A stretch of DNA of 64,000 nucleotides from Cacajao melanocephalus (taxonomy: Eukaryota > Chordata > Mammalia > Primates > Pitheciidae), in contig CAUYLG010050999.1 of assembly GCA_963573385.1 (NCBI GenBank), positions 35,931 to 99,930 on the forward strand. The letters are read 5' to 3'. How positions within the stretch are numbered: the first letter of the stretch is position 1; each line of letters starts with the position of its first letter. The notes under the pieces are model-generated. The model saw only the letters and a program-made list of their open reading frames with translations, searched no databases and was not told where the DNA came from. Both the position numbers and the translations under genes were made by a program. Positions 17,121 to 35,329 of this stretch are shown piece by piece.

Positions 17121-18864
17121 TATAGCTGCTTGTTCAAGAAGTGTTGCTGTGCTTCTGTAGACCCTTTGAAGTTATAAATTATAAATGAAATCCTAGGTGT
17201 AATAAAGTCATCAATATTCATTCAACTCTACCTTGATTGAGATCAGAGCCATCACCAGCACATTTGTTAATACATTATTTAGGCTCCATTACTATGTTAT
17301 TTTGAGATGAGATATTAAGCAGTTTGTTTACCCCTGGTTACCAGCAGAGAGCAGAAGTTTGTGTCACTCTTTAAAAACCACCTAATTTTGTCATGGAGGC
17401 AAGTGTGTATCTCCACAAGGAAGTATATATTTGAGTGATTGTCACTTACTTTTACCCCAGTTAAAGCCAAAACCCCAATTTCAAGAGAGTCCTTTATAAT
17501 TCAGACAGGGAAGTGGGAGGGTCTAGGCAGAGGGAATGCCTATAAGCCAATATTGATTGCCATTGACCAGATACTAAATATGAATTAGAGGCAGACTGTG
17601 AACCTATTCAGATTTTTTCTGGTTTGACTATCTGCTTAATGTGAGACAGACACTTCTCATCTAAATCGGCCCTCTTCTGACTGATTATCTATAGGAAAAG
17701 TATATTTTGATCCTTATTTCTCTAGCCAAGATAAAGCTGTAAAACTAAGCATGTATAAATAAAAATTCTCTTCCATATTATAGAAGAAAAAATGTCTAAG
17801 CCTAGGGAGGAAAATCAAGGAGAATATATAATTTCTTGCAGCAAGATATCTTTTAAAGGGTTCATTCATTAAAAAATAGTTATAAGTATTGAATAATTAG
17901 CAAGTTTACTACCAGTTTAATAAATATTTCCCAGACAGAATTCTATTATTCAAGCTATGTCTCTGCACATCTACCATATGATATGATACAGATACATAGT
18001 GATCAGTTAAGAAATGCACATTGGTAAGGGCATCCTCAATTGTTTTTTGTTTAATGCATGGTATTCAAACATTGCTTTCCCTTCCCACTTGAATCTGGCT
18101 GAGATGATATTGAGTGCATAGCCTTTCATAAAGCAAAGTGATGAAGCTAGGATAATTTTAGAGCTCCTTGCCATCAAATAGAACCGGAATAAAGAAATAC
18201 ATTGCAAATATCCTGTTGGGAGTTGGTGTATTTCTAGTGATATAACAACAGAAAAGAAGAGCTGATGTTGACAGAGTACCAAGAACTCTGATTTTACTTT
18301 TCTAAACAGAAAGGGAAGACATTTAAAATTTCTCATGGTGCAACCTGTTTATAAATTGACCAACTGGGCCTGCCAAAACTGAGCAAAAGCTTGAAAATTA
18401 TATTATTTTTTTAAAGATGGCATTTTAATACACTTAAATTGAGTTCTTATGTAAACAATGACCTTTGTGAATTAGAACCAGAGTATTAATTAGGCCAGAG
18501 TCCCAGTTTGATTAGAATATTAATTAGGTCTGAGTGTTAATGTAAACCATTGTCTTTGTTGAACTATTTGTCATAGAGGCTAGATCTGGAACACACCCAA
18601 GAGATCATCTAGCCCAGTGATTTTTAGTGCTGTGAAGAGTAGGGGTCACCACGTCCTCATGGAGGTGGGGAGGGCAAGGAGATAGAAATAGCCAGGAGAA
18701 CACAACCTCAAACAAATACCCCAGAGGTCTCATGTTCCTTACCCTCTACCCTCCTTTGAGACTCACTAGGCTGACTGAGCTGCTGTTACCTCTAGAATGC
18801 ATCCTTCAGGTGTGCTAGCTGGAAAATAGGAGACATCTGATCCACCTTTTCATTTATCTTTATT

Positions 18865-19156
18865 TATTTTTTTTTTGAGACGGTCTCACTTATTGCCCAG
18901 GCTGGAGTGCAGTAGCATAATCACAACTCACTGCAGCCTTGAACTCCTGGGCTCAAGCAGTCCTCCCAGCTCAACCTCTCAAGTAGCTGGGACTGCAGGT
19001 TCATACCACCATGCTTGACTAATTTTTAAAAATGTTTTGTAGACGTGGGATCTCACTGTATTGCCCAGGCTGGTCTCAAACTCCTGGACTCAAGTAATTC
19101 CCCTACCTCCACCTCCCAAAGTGCTAGGATTACAGGCACGAGCCACTGCTCTGGCC
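18865..19156 (-). mobile_element. Alu, antisense
   Basis: T tail, TTGAGACGGTCTCAC to CACTGCTCTGGCC. It interrupts a MIR-like stretch that resumes at 19160. Confidence 0.95.
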
Positions 19157-21180
19157 TAATCCATCCTTCTTTTACAGAAGAGGAAATAGCCCCAGCGAAA
19201 GGAGGTGAATGCCCAGGTGCTCACACCTTGTTAGGGTGTGAGATTTCCCTTGTGAGGGTTAAAGCCAGGACTAGAACCAGGCACTCTGACTTCCTGTCCA
19301 TAGGTAAGAGTTTAGAGAAGAAAAACAACTCTGTAGTTCTACTTCTTGTTTTCCAAATTTTAATTGTTTTTAAAACCCCCAAATTTATCTTAGGAGTAGA
19401 TTTAAGCTGCCAAGTTCCAATAGGCTGTTTCTGAATATGACATTTCACTTTTCATTGTGTTATGTTACATCTTAGTTTTAGCAACTTTTCTTTTTGGAGT
19501 TTAATAGGAAAATCTGTAAATGTAATTGTTCCTTCATTCTAACGAACATCTCTCAACCTGCCTCATTTATATTTAGTTTTCAGTTATGGAGGAGAAACAA
19601 ACTACAGTCTTCAAGAATATGAATTCTAGTTATAGATTATGAAAAAGTATATTTTTGTTTAATTTGATATTCACTTGGATATCCAGCTACATAGCATCTA
19701 TACTGCTGGTTCTGAATTCAACCCACAATACTTTTTAGTCTATGGAAAGTTCTAAAAACCATATTTAAAGTTTTGGGAGACATATTCTCAGTCAGAGGAT
19801 CAAATTTCGATCAACGTAATTAGGATGCTTCTGAGGTAAATTTATTTAGATATAGTAAAGGGGGAAAATGTTAACTAAGGAACGAGGCCTACAGTAAGTA
19901 GATATAGAAACATAGACTTACTTAAATGCAAATTGTATTTCTCATCTTGCTTACTCTTCTGAAAAGGAACTCAAGCATAAATATTGAAACATTTCACAAA
20001 TTTTTATTTTAAAAATCATATTTACCAGATCATAGTTGAAAAAGTTCAAATGTTAGGTGTTTTTTAAAAAGGTACAGTGTGATTTGTCTTTTTATGGAAT
20101 GTTGAATTATGTTCGACTTCTAATGTTTGTCTTGGTATTACACTGGAATTAGCATTCTTACCATTATACATTCATTTCAATAAGAGCTTTGAAAATGCTT
20201 TGGCATTATTTATTTGTTTGTGATAAGTAGAATTAGGAAGATATCAGCAATATAGATTCCTAACAGTAATTGTGTATATTGTATTTTAGTGATTTTTACG
20301 TCCATTTATTTTCTGTAATTCTTTTATAAATCAAATACTGTAGTATACTTCCACTAGAAATTAATTTATAATTGATTATTTATATTGGATGAAGTAGGAG
20401 GTCCATATTTAGTATTTACCCACTCAGATTAACTTTATCTAACTGAACTTTTATATCTGTAATCCATTAGATTGTTACAACTTTTTAAATAGCATTTATA
20501 ACAAAATAACGTTTGTTTTATAAAGCATTTGTTACAAAAAAAAAAAAAACACCTTGCCAAAAATCGTTACCATTTCTATGCATTGTGTAATATTCAGTGA
20601 TGTTAAGATTTTGCATGTTGTTACAGGTGCTCTTTCATATGTGTGTTTGTGGTGTTGATGTAGAATTGTTAACCATTGCTGCTACCACTTACTGTAGTTA
20701 AACTGAAAAACTGTGTTAAAAGGCTGTGCCAGTCAACATTTGTATGCGTGACTTAAGTAACTGTACTTCATTGTTTAATATTTTGAGCCAGCACTTAGTG
20801 GCCTCTACAGAAGGAAATACTGTAGTTGTCAAAGTGGTGCCAAACTTGAAAATTTTGTGTCATATTTATAATTCCAGGCGAGGTCAGCTTCTCTTCTACA
20901 CTTTCCCAGCTCTTTGAGAGCAAAAAACGTTGCAGAAAGAGAAAAAGCAAGAATTCTGAATTTTTCTAGTACTCGCCCCTCTAGAATTTTAAATATTTTT
21001 TTCTTCTGATATTTGAGTATCTTGCAGAAAAATCCAATTGAATGACAATAGAGCAGTAGACTTTTCCTTGATCTGGATATTTTTAGGCTGAACAGTGTAA
21101 TAGCAGAAGATTATGAGGTGCATACATTATTTTTGTTGGTTATGGCTTATTGTTTGTATTTCATTTAATAAGCACACTCA
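19157..21180 (+). other. Repeat-poor AT-rich stretch, possible 3'UTR of the copy A transcript
   Basis: The start (19160-19300) is MIR-type. The remainder shows no recognised repeat or coding frame. Confidence 0.35.
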
Positions 21181-24484
<3,304 letters not shown>

Positions 24485-25208
24485 TTATACCAAGCTAAGG
24501 AGATGTCATGTTCTAAACTTCCTTATTTTTAGGAGAATCATTTTAGTCAGATATAATTCTCCATGTACCATTTTACCTTTAGCACATATGACAGTGTTCT
24601 TTGAGCTGAATAGGAATGACTATTCGGAATTAAGTGGGTTAACTTCAGACATCTTTTTTGTGTTACTAAAATAATTTAATAATGAAAAAACATGTTAAAA
24701 CATCTGAAAACACAACATCTCTCATACAAAATTACTTTGCAGAAATGCAAATGTTTTTCTTTCATGGCTGAATATTCCACCGGTCGTTACAGTTGAATAT
24801 TCCAAATAGAAACAATGACTGTATTTTTGTATGATGATAGATTATATAAAACTACAGGTGGTTACACCTTTATATTTTCATAGTACTTAAGGAACTCATC
24901 GTTAAGTGTGCTTGCAAGTTTTACACTTAAAATATGACAAATTTTATTTCCTTGTTAGGGAAAGAATATTAGAATTCAAGTTGAGTAATAACTACAAATC
25001 AAATAATGTTTTTCCTTTTTAAAAGTCTTATTTATTTTCAATTTATTCATACTCATCTTTTTGAAGACGATTCCATGTGACTAAAATGGCTAATCTATAG
25101 AAAACGCTTAATGTTGGTGATACATCATGTCAAAAGATAATTTTAAAAGCAAACACTTAATTTGATGGCAAACATTTTTAGACTGAACCATCATATACAA
25201 AAATGGAA

Positions 25209-25511
25209 GGCCAGGTGTGGTGACTCATGCCTGCAGTCCCAGCACTTTGGGAGGCCAATGCAGTAGGATTGCTTGAGCCCAGCAGTTGGAGAGCAGCTTC
25301 GGCAACATAATGAGACCCCATCTCTACAAAAATTTTTAAAATTAGTCTAGTGTGGTGGTGTGTACCTGTGGGCCCAGCTGCTAAGAGAGGCTTAGGCAAG
25401 AGGATCATTTGAGCCCAGGAGATATAGGGGATGCAGCAAGCTGTGATCACGCCACTGTGCTCCAACCTGGGAAACAGAGCAAAAGCCTGTCTCAAAGAAA
25501 TACAAATAAAA
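25209..25511 (+). mobile_element. Alu (AluJ-like)
   Basis: GGCCAGGTGTGGTGACTC to CTGTCTCAAAGAAATACAAA. Flanks AAAAATGGAAG and AAAAATAGAAG suggest its target-site duplication. Confidence 0.95.
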
Positions 25512-25779
25512 AATAGAAGTAAAACCACCGTTTGCTAAGACTTATAATGCTTTAAAAATGCTTAGGCAGTTTTTATTAATAATAAATAAGGCAGTAGACA
25601 ATAATTGGTAAATAATAACTATCAAATAGGAAATAAAAATCACAGGACTCTTACTACCTATAGATAGGAACGTTTAGCATTTTGATGTTTAATTTTGGAC
25701 TTTTTCATTACAAAAATATACTTCAAAAACTGTTATCTACTTGTATTTACCATTTGGTACATTTGTTAAAGATCTTTAG

Positions 25780-27400
25780 CCTTTGAAAGTAGATTGTTAT
25801 GTAGCTTCCTATTTTTCCATTGCACAGATGTGCCAAAATCTATTTTATAATGCTGTTGGATTTGTTTCCAGTTTTTTGCTTTTATAAATTTTCCTTAACA
25901 TCCTTGAGCATACATTTTTATATACTTCTCTGATTAAATCCTTAGGATACATTTCTAAAAGAGGAATTCTTGTGCTGAATAAATAACATTTTATTTATTT
26001 TTCCTATATTTACATTTTTAAAGTCCTATTGATTTTATAGCTTGCAAATACATGTTCATACTACAAAACTTAAAGTCCCATGGAGCTAATCACTAACCAA
26101 TGTAATGTGTCTCCTTCCAATTTTTTTAACGTAATTATAAACAGATCATTTAAATTTTATTTTTCTTATAAAAAATGGAATCTTGCTATGCATATTGTTC
26201 TAGACTGAATTTTTTTAAAGTAAATATATTGCAGAACTGTTTTCATGTTAGCATGTAGAAGGCTAACACAATTTTTAATAATTGCATGTAAATATATATA
26301 CATATATATGCCCAATTTGATCACTTATCTGCTAATGCGTTTTGGTGATCATCTTTGTACATTTATCTTTGCATACTTGTGTATTTCTGCCTTTAGCCGA
26401 AATTGCCCACCAAAATTGTACTGATATAGACGTCATCCAGTGTTGGCTGACAGTGTGAGCTCCCAGCAACCTGGCCAACATTGAGATATGGACCTTTTTG
26501 TATTTTTGCTAATCTGGCAAATGAAATATATCTCATTTTAATTATAATGCCTATTATTAATGCTTTTTGTTATTTGTATTTGTTCTGTGAATAATTGCCT
26601 GTCATATCCCAAGCCCTTTTTCTAGCGAGTTCTTTTTTTCCTGTTGGTTTGTAGGAGCTTTTCATATGCCCTTGGTTTATGTTTTATAAGTGTTTTCTTC
26701 AGTTATGTTTCTTGTCTTTTAAAATTAGTTCAGTGCAGGATTGTCAAATATTTTTGACATCTGATCATCTATATTTTATACCTTGTGGGTTGTGTTGTGC
26801 TGAGAAAGGCTGAGAAAATCTGTCTTCTTTAAGGAAACAGCTTTTTTTTTTCCTTAAAAAAAAGCCATTTAGATATGTGGGTTTTGTGTGTGGTATGAAA
26901 CAGGTATCTAAATTTGCTTTTGTTTTTGCTTTTCCAATTCAGCCAATTATACTATTTATTGAAGAGTCCATCTTTCTCCAACAATTTGAATTAGAGTATT
27001 TATTATACGCTCATTTTACATATTCGCAGACCTTTTCTGGATTCTCTTCTGTAGCAACTACCTATTTGTCTGTTTCTTACAAATACTAACTTATAAATAG
27101 AAATTTACAATTTAAATTATAGTAGTATTATGGTATATATTTTTTTCAGGGCAAGGCCTCCTAATTATTTTTGAAATTGCCTTCCTTTTCTTACACATTT
27201 ACTTTCTTAAACTTTAGAAACACCCTAACAAGTAACAAGAAAAAAAGGGGGTTTTTAATTAGAATTACATTTAATTAAACATTCCTTGGAGAAATTAAAT
27301 AATTTACAATATTGAGTCTTCCCATCTAGGTTCATGGTATAACTCTTCATTTATTAGGTTTGCATATACATTTTCAAAGGATTTTTAAGGATTTTTGAAT
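25780..27400 (-). mobile_element. Decayed L1M 3' end, antisense
   Basis: T-rich. It reads as the reverse complement of an old L1 3' region: GTTTCCAGTTTTTTGC, then CCAACATTGAGATATGG, then TTTATTGAAGAGTCC from the ORF2 end. No intact reading frame. Confidence 0.7.
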
Positions 27401-28198
27401 GTTTTCTCATTGAATTATACAGATAGAAAAGTGCACAAATCATTAGTGTATAGTTTGATTAATTTTTATGAAGCTAATATATTGCTGTAACCACCACCTG
27501 GAGGGAGACATAGAACATTAACTGAACCCCAGAAGCTTCCCTTGTGTGTCCTCCCTTACCTCTCTAAGGTAACCACTGACTTCACCATAGTCATTTCATC
27601 TGTTTTTTAGTTACATAAATGGACCCTTTCAGTATACTCTTCCGTGTCTGGCTTCTTCTGCATAATATTATGATTGTGAGATTCTTCCATGTTATTGCAT
27701 ACAGTTCACTCCAGTACTCCTTGTCACTATTGTATAACAATTTATTTTATAGATATTTAATAATTTTATATGCATACTATTGTTTATGGGGTCATAGGGT
27801 TATTTCCAGTTTGGGGCCATTTATTATTTGTTGTATTATTACACTTTTATGAACAGTCATACATTCATGCCTTTGGTACACATATGTACATGTTTCTGTT
27901 GGGTATATAGTTGTAGGATTACTGAGTCATAGAACTGGTGTGTGTTCAACTTTAGTAGACACTGTCTATTGGTATCCAAAGTGGTTGCACAAATCGACAC
28001 TTGTACCAACTTAGTAAGAGTGTTCCTGTTGCTCCATATCTTCACCGTGACTTGATAGTTCCAGATTTTATTTTTCATTTTAGACATTTTGATGAGTGTA
28101 TTTTAATTTATGTTTCCTAGAATATTAATATTTCTATCCAGGGCCCATTCAAGTTTTCTCCATTTTTAATTGGACTATCTCCCTTCTAAATGATTTTT

Positions 28199-28279
28199 TT
28201 CCTTTTTAAAAAAATTTTTAAGTTTGGGGGTACATGGGCAGGTTTGTTACATAGGTAAACTTGTGTCATGGGGGTTTGT
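28199..28279 (-). mobile_element. Very short 5'-truncated young L1 insertion
   Basis: 81 bases reading as the antisense L1PA/L1PB 3' end (GGTACATGGGCAGGTTTGTT, ACATAGGTAAAC) with a T-rich tail at its left. It is flanked by 17-base direct repeats CCTTCTAAATGATTTTT at 28182-28198 and 28280-28296. Confidence 0.85.
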
Positions 28280-28735
28280 CCTTCTAAATGATTTTTCAGA
28301 TAAATGTACTGCAACATCTTCTGCCTCTGTGCGGCTTGCCTTTTCATCTCTTAATGCTGCATTTTGATAAATGTCTGTTTTTCATTTTAGTGGAAATCAA
28401 TGTATCAACCTTTTACTTTGGAGTAGTGATTTTGATCAATCTTTTACTTTAGGGCAGTGATTTTGATGTCCTATTTAAAAATGTGTGACTACTCCATGGT
28501 CATAAAGCTGATCTATTATATTTCCTTCATTCCTTTATTGTTTTACCATTCATATTTAAGTCATGATCCATTTGGAATTTTTTTCTGTTTATGATGTGAG
28601 GTAGGGATTCTGTTTTCTCATAGTGTGTTGAAGATGTTTGTGTTTATGAACTCAGTTGATGTATAGTTTTCTTTTATTGTAATGTTCTTGCCTTATTTTT
28701 GTTGAAAAGTTATGCTGCCCTATAAAAGAATTGAG

Positions 28736-28745
28736 TGTTCCCTCT
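28736..28745. repeat. Target-site duplication of the SET retrocopy, left copy
   Basis: TGTTCCCTCT, identical to 30555-30564. The flanks join into continuous antisense L1 sequence when the retrocopy is removed. Confidence 0.7.
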
Positions 28746-30554
<1,809 letters not shown>

Positions 30555-30564
30555 TGTTCCCTCT
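30555..30564. repeat. Target-site duplication of the SET retrocopy, right copy
   Basis: TGTTCCCTCT matches the left copy at 28736-28745. L1-like sequence resumes immediately after it. Confidence 0.7.
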
Positions 30565-30663
30565 GTTTCTATTCACTAGCAGAGTTTGGCAGTTGGAAGA
30601 ATTTACTGGTGAAATCCATCTGAAACTGAAGTTTTACTTTGATATTCTTTATTGTCCTTTTTC

Positions 30664-30942
30664 TTTTTTTTTTTTTGACACAGGGTCTGACTTTGCCACT
30701 GAGGCTGGAGTGCAGTGGTGCAATCTTGGTTCACTACAACCTCTGCCTCCCAGGCTCAAGCCATCCTCTCACCTCAGCCTTCTGAGTAGCTGAGACCAGA
30801 GGCACATGCCACCACACTTGGCTAATTTTTTTGTATTTTTTGTAGAGATGGAGTTTCTCCATGTCACCCACACTGGTCTCAAACTCCTGAGTTCAAGTGA
30901 TCTGCCCACCTTGTCGGGATTACAGGCCACTGCACCTGGCCT
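30664..30942 (-). mobile_element. Alu, antisense, inside L1
   Basis: T tail, TTGACACAGGGTCTGAC to CACTGCACCTGGCC. Antisense L1 sequence continues on both sides. Confidence 0.95.
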
Positions 30943-31492
30943 CCATTTATTTAATGGGTATAAGACTATTCAAACTTTTAGGTTTCTTATTCAGTTTTGG
31001 TGAGTTGTGGCCTTTCTAGGTATTTGTCCATTTTATCCAAATTTTCAAATTGATTGACATCAAGTTGTTCATAGCATCTTTTTACTGTCTTTTTACTATT
31101 TGTAGGATCTATAGTGATAATTAACATGTTTTTCACTTCTGGTATAATAATTGGTGCCTTCTCTCTTTTTCTTGCTAGTATATTAGTCTTTTCAAATCCA
31201 TCTCTTACATTACTTTTTATTATAAATTTATTTCCCATTTTATTGATTTATGTTCTTAATTGTAGTGTTTTCTTCCTTCTACTTTTTTTGGGTAGATTTA
31301 TTGTTCTTCTTATAAATTTCTTGGCACAGTCGATACTCAGCTTTTCTTCTTTTGTAGTCTGCACTAAATGCTATTATTTTCTCTTTAGGCAATAACTTCA
31401 TCCTACAACTTGGACATGTAATGTCATTATCATCCAGTTGGAAATATTTTCTAATTCTCATTGTTTTTTTTCTTCCACCAGAAAGACTTATT

Positions 31493-31605
31493 CTATATAT
31501 ATATACACACACACACAGACACACACACACACACACACACATACACACACATATATATACACATATATATACACACACACACTGTACATACATATATATT
31601 AAATT
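31493..31605. repeat. (TA)n/(CA)n microsatellite
   Basis: Alternating TA and CA tracts inside the antisense L1 block. Confidence 0.9.
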
Positions 31606-32453
31606 TAAAAATATATTTATTATATTATTATCTAGAAGTATATAATTGCTTGTTAAATCTTCTTGTAATTGATTTCCATTTTATTCTACTGATATTAGAG
31701 ATTATATTCTGAATTATTTAATTCTTTGAAATGTTGAGACTTGCTTTATGTCCCAGCATTTCTATTTTGGTAAAGGTGATATATATGCTTGAAGAATGTA
31801 TATTCTGCAGTTGTGTGTGTTGTTCTCTATGTATGAATTTAGTCTAGTTTGATATTTGCATTGTTCACGTCTATATCTATACTATTATACTATTTTTTTG
31901 CTCCCTGTTTTGTCAGTTGTGGGAAAAGATGTATTAAAATCTCTTAGTCATAGACTTGCCTATTTCTCTTTTTAATTCTTTGAATATTTGCTTTGTATAT
32001 TTTGAGGCCTCATTATCAGATCCATACAAATATTGAGGATTGTTATATATACCTTCCTGTTGAATTTTAAAACCTCCCTCTTTATTTCTAGTAATACTTC
32101 TTGCCTTAGTCTGTTTTGTCTGTTAGTATATAGGTATACCAGCTTTCATTTGCTTATTGTTCCCATGGTATAACTTTTTTCATCCTTTTGCTTTGAATCT
32201 TTATCTTCTATTTGTTCTTATATGTAAGGTGTATTTTTCTGCCAGGAGAATATAGCTGAGTATTGTTCATTTGCCCAGCCTGACAACATTTATCTTTTAA
32301 TTGGAATATCTATAATAATGGATACATTTATGTTTAAATCTATCATCTTACATTTTTTTGGTCCCATCTCTTCTTTATGGCTTGGTTTTGATTAAGCAAG
32401 TCTTTTTTTTATCTCATTTTCCTCCTCTGTCAATTTATAAGTTATACATTCTT

Positions 32454-32714
32454 GTTTTTTGAGACCTCTGTCGCCCAGGCTGGAGTGCAGTGGTGAGATC
32501 TCGGCTCACCACAACCTCTGCCTCCTGAGTTCAAGCAATTCTCCTGCCTTGGCCTCCCAAGTAGCTGGGATTATAGGTGCATGCCACCACGCCCAGCTAA
32601 TTTTTGTATTTTTAGTAGAGACGGAGTTTCACCATGTTGGTCAGGCTGGTCTCGATCTCTTGATTTCGTGATCCGCCCACCTCAGCCTCCCAAAATGCTG
32701 GGATTACAGGCATG
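32454..32714 (-). mobile_element. Alu, antisense, with target-site duplication
   Basis: GTTTTTTGAGACCTCTGTCG to GGGATTACAGGCATG. ATACATTCTT flanks it at 32444-32453 and 32715-32724. Confidence 0.95.
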
Positions 32715-33293
32715 ATACATTCTTTTATTATTCTTGTAATATTACCATACAGATGTAAACATGTATTTTTGCATTATTAAAGTCTAATTTCTTATTTTCA
32801 TCATTTTTGGACAATGCAAGAACTTTTCGAAACTAGATTCAGATACCCTCATTTGTGTTATTATAATATTAATTCTACACGTATTTTAAACTCCATAAGA
32901 TATCACTAGTATTGTTTTAAACAGCTGTATTCATTGAGAGTCACCTACATATTCATACTTTCCAGTATACTGCATTCTTCATTAACTTGCTGCCATCTTG
33001 TATCATTTCCTTTTGCCTGAACATCTGTCTTTATTTTTTTAGCACTTTACTGCTAACACCGAATTTGCTCATTATTTTGTGTGACTGCAGCAACATTTTA
33101 CCTTTATTTTTGAAGGATGCTTTGCTTAGTATAAGTTTTAGACTTGTAGTAATTGTATTTTAGCATACTAAAGATATCATCTGTTTTCTGGCTTCCATCG
33201 TTTCAGTTGAAAAATCAGTCAGTCTGATGCTGTGCTATATGAGGTAATTTGTCCTTTCTTTCTAGTTTCTTTTAAAAATTTCTCTTATGTTGG

Positions 33294-33599
<306 letters not shown>

Positions 33600-33643
33600 T
33601 TATGTTGGTATTATGTGGGGAATTGAAAAAGAAAAAAAAAAAA

Positions 33644-33973
33644 GACTGGGCACAGTGGAATACACCTATAACATCAGCATTTTGGGAGGCTGACGCAGAC
33701 AGATCGCTTGAAGCCAGAATTTGAGACTAGCCTGGGCAACACAGTGAGACCCCTGTCACTACAAAAAAATTAAAAACTAGCCAGGCATTGTGGTGCATGC
33801 TGGTAGTCCTAGCTACTCAGGAAGCTGAGGTAGGAAGATCTCTTGAACCCAGGAACCCAGGAGCATGAGGCTGTAATGAGTTGTGATAGCACCACTGCAC
33901 TCCAGCCTGGGTGACAGAGTGAGACCGTGTCTCTAAAAATAAAAGAGAGAGAGAGAAAGAAAAGAAAAAGAAA
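33644..33973 (+). mobile_element. Alu with GA-rich tail
   Basis: GACTGGGCACAGTGGAATAC to CCGTGTCTCTAAAAATAAAA, then GAGAGAGAGAGAAAGAAAAG. Confidence 0.93.
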
Positions 33974-34299
33974 ACTTTCTCTTTGACTTAGGTTGTCAGC
34001 ATTGTTGTTCTATGTGCCTACATTTAGTTTTCCTTGTATTTATTTTGCTTGGTTAGAAAAGCTTCTCGAATCTCTAGACTGAGGTATTTTATTTTGGAAA
34101 ATTCTCCACCCAACATTTTTAAAATATTGCTTCTTCCCCATTCTCTCTTCTGTTTCTGGGACTCTTAATTACAAATATATTAGACATTTCACTATGTCCC
34201 ATATGTCTATTTTTGCTATTTTCTCTATTTTCTACATTCTTTTCTCTCTCTGCTTCAATTTCATTGTTTTCTATTGAACTTTCAGTTCACTAATCCTCT

Positions 34300-34770
34300 A
34301 TTATGTTAGATATGTTACACCTGCTTGTTATCCCATCTATTCAAGGTTATCCAAGGCCATCTATTGAATTCTCAATTCATTATTGTCTTTTTAATAATTT
34401 TTTGAAGTTTGAAACAATCTTAAACTCCAAAAAGTGCAAGTGTATTACAGAGAACATTTTTTTCTCAACCAATTTTGAAGTTAAGTTGCCAACCTGATGC
34501 AGCATCCCTGCAAGTGATTTCCTGTGATTTTTCTACAAGAAAGAACACTTTCCTGCATAATCATAATATAATCATCAAAATCAGGAAATTAACATTGATG
34601 CACTCTTTCCCTGTAAACGTCTATTCCTATGGAAGTTTTGCCAATTGCCCAAACAGTGTCTTTTATATTGGAAAAGGATCTAATTCAGAATCATGTATTA
34701 CATTTAGTTAACTCCTGTTCCTCAGTCTTAATGACTTTCCTTGCCTATGTAGACTCCAACACCCACCTGT
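34300..34770 (-). mobile_element. L1-like antisense fragment
   Basis: AT-rich. AATCAGGAAATTAACATTGA followed by a CAGTGTCTTTTATA-type stretch resembles old L1 3' regions. Family assignment is tentative. Confidence 0.4.
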
Positions 34771-34774
34771 GCTC

Positions 34775-35157
34775 TGCCTCCCACATACACACAGATGCCA
34801 TCCTTATCTGCTCAACCTATAATGCCCTGCACTGGGCCTTCCTCCAAACCAGAAATACCTTCCTCACTCCATTCAACTTTGATATTTCATTGTAGGGCAC
34901 TCTCCTACATGAAAGCCTTCTTCATGCTCCTTAGGCTATGACACCTCATGCCAGGTCACCCCCATGCATGGAAGGCCTGCTCACCCCAGTCAGACCCTGA
35001 CTTTTCACACAAGGCCTCTCCACATGCCTCCCCCTGCTGCATGGATGCCCTTGTTAACCTGCTCAGATTATGGCACCACATACCAGGCTGCTCCTCCATG
35101 GAATACTTTTCTCTCTTGACTCAAACCCTGTAGCTGCTTGCCAGATTTCTCCCATCC
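34775..35157. repeat. Decayed tandem repeat, unit about 59 bp, six units
   Basis: Unit starts at about 34775, 34835, 34895, 34954, 35013, 35086 and a partial one at 35144. Spacings are 60, 60, 59, 59, 73 and 58. Units share a GGNC...CTCC opening, CATGGAA in the first third and an end like CATNCCA. C-rich, unlike the AT-rich L1 DNA on both sides. Family not recognised. Confidence 0.55.
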
Positions 35158-35329
35158 TGACAGATATCTCTCACTATAGTGAAGTTCCAGCACAACTCAC
35201 TGGACAATTCTATAAGGATGCTCTCCATACCCTTACTTGAGGTCATCGTGTCTCCTTCAATACGCACATACTGTGGTATAAATGTCTACCTCGCTCTGCC
35301 CTACCAACAACTTTAAAAGTGCATAGTTG

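Noticed and set aside
18474..18540. Two similar segments around TATTAATTAGG
   Set aside because: Short, AT-rich and imperfect. It could be chance or a minor local duplication without further support.
31493..31605. Regularly spaced short repeats that could suggest an array
   Set aside because: Simple CA/TA microsatellite in a mammalian genome. No CRISPR-like spacers exist in the window.
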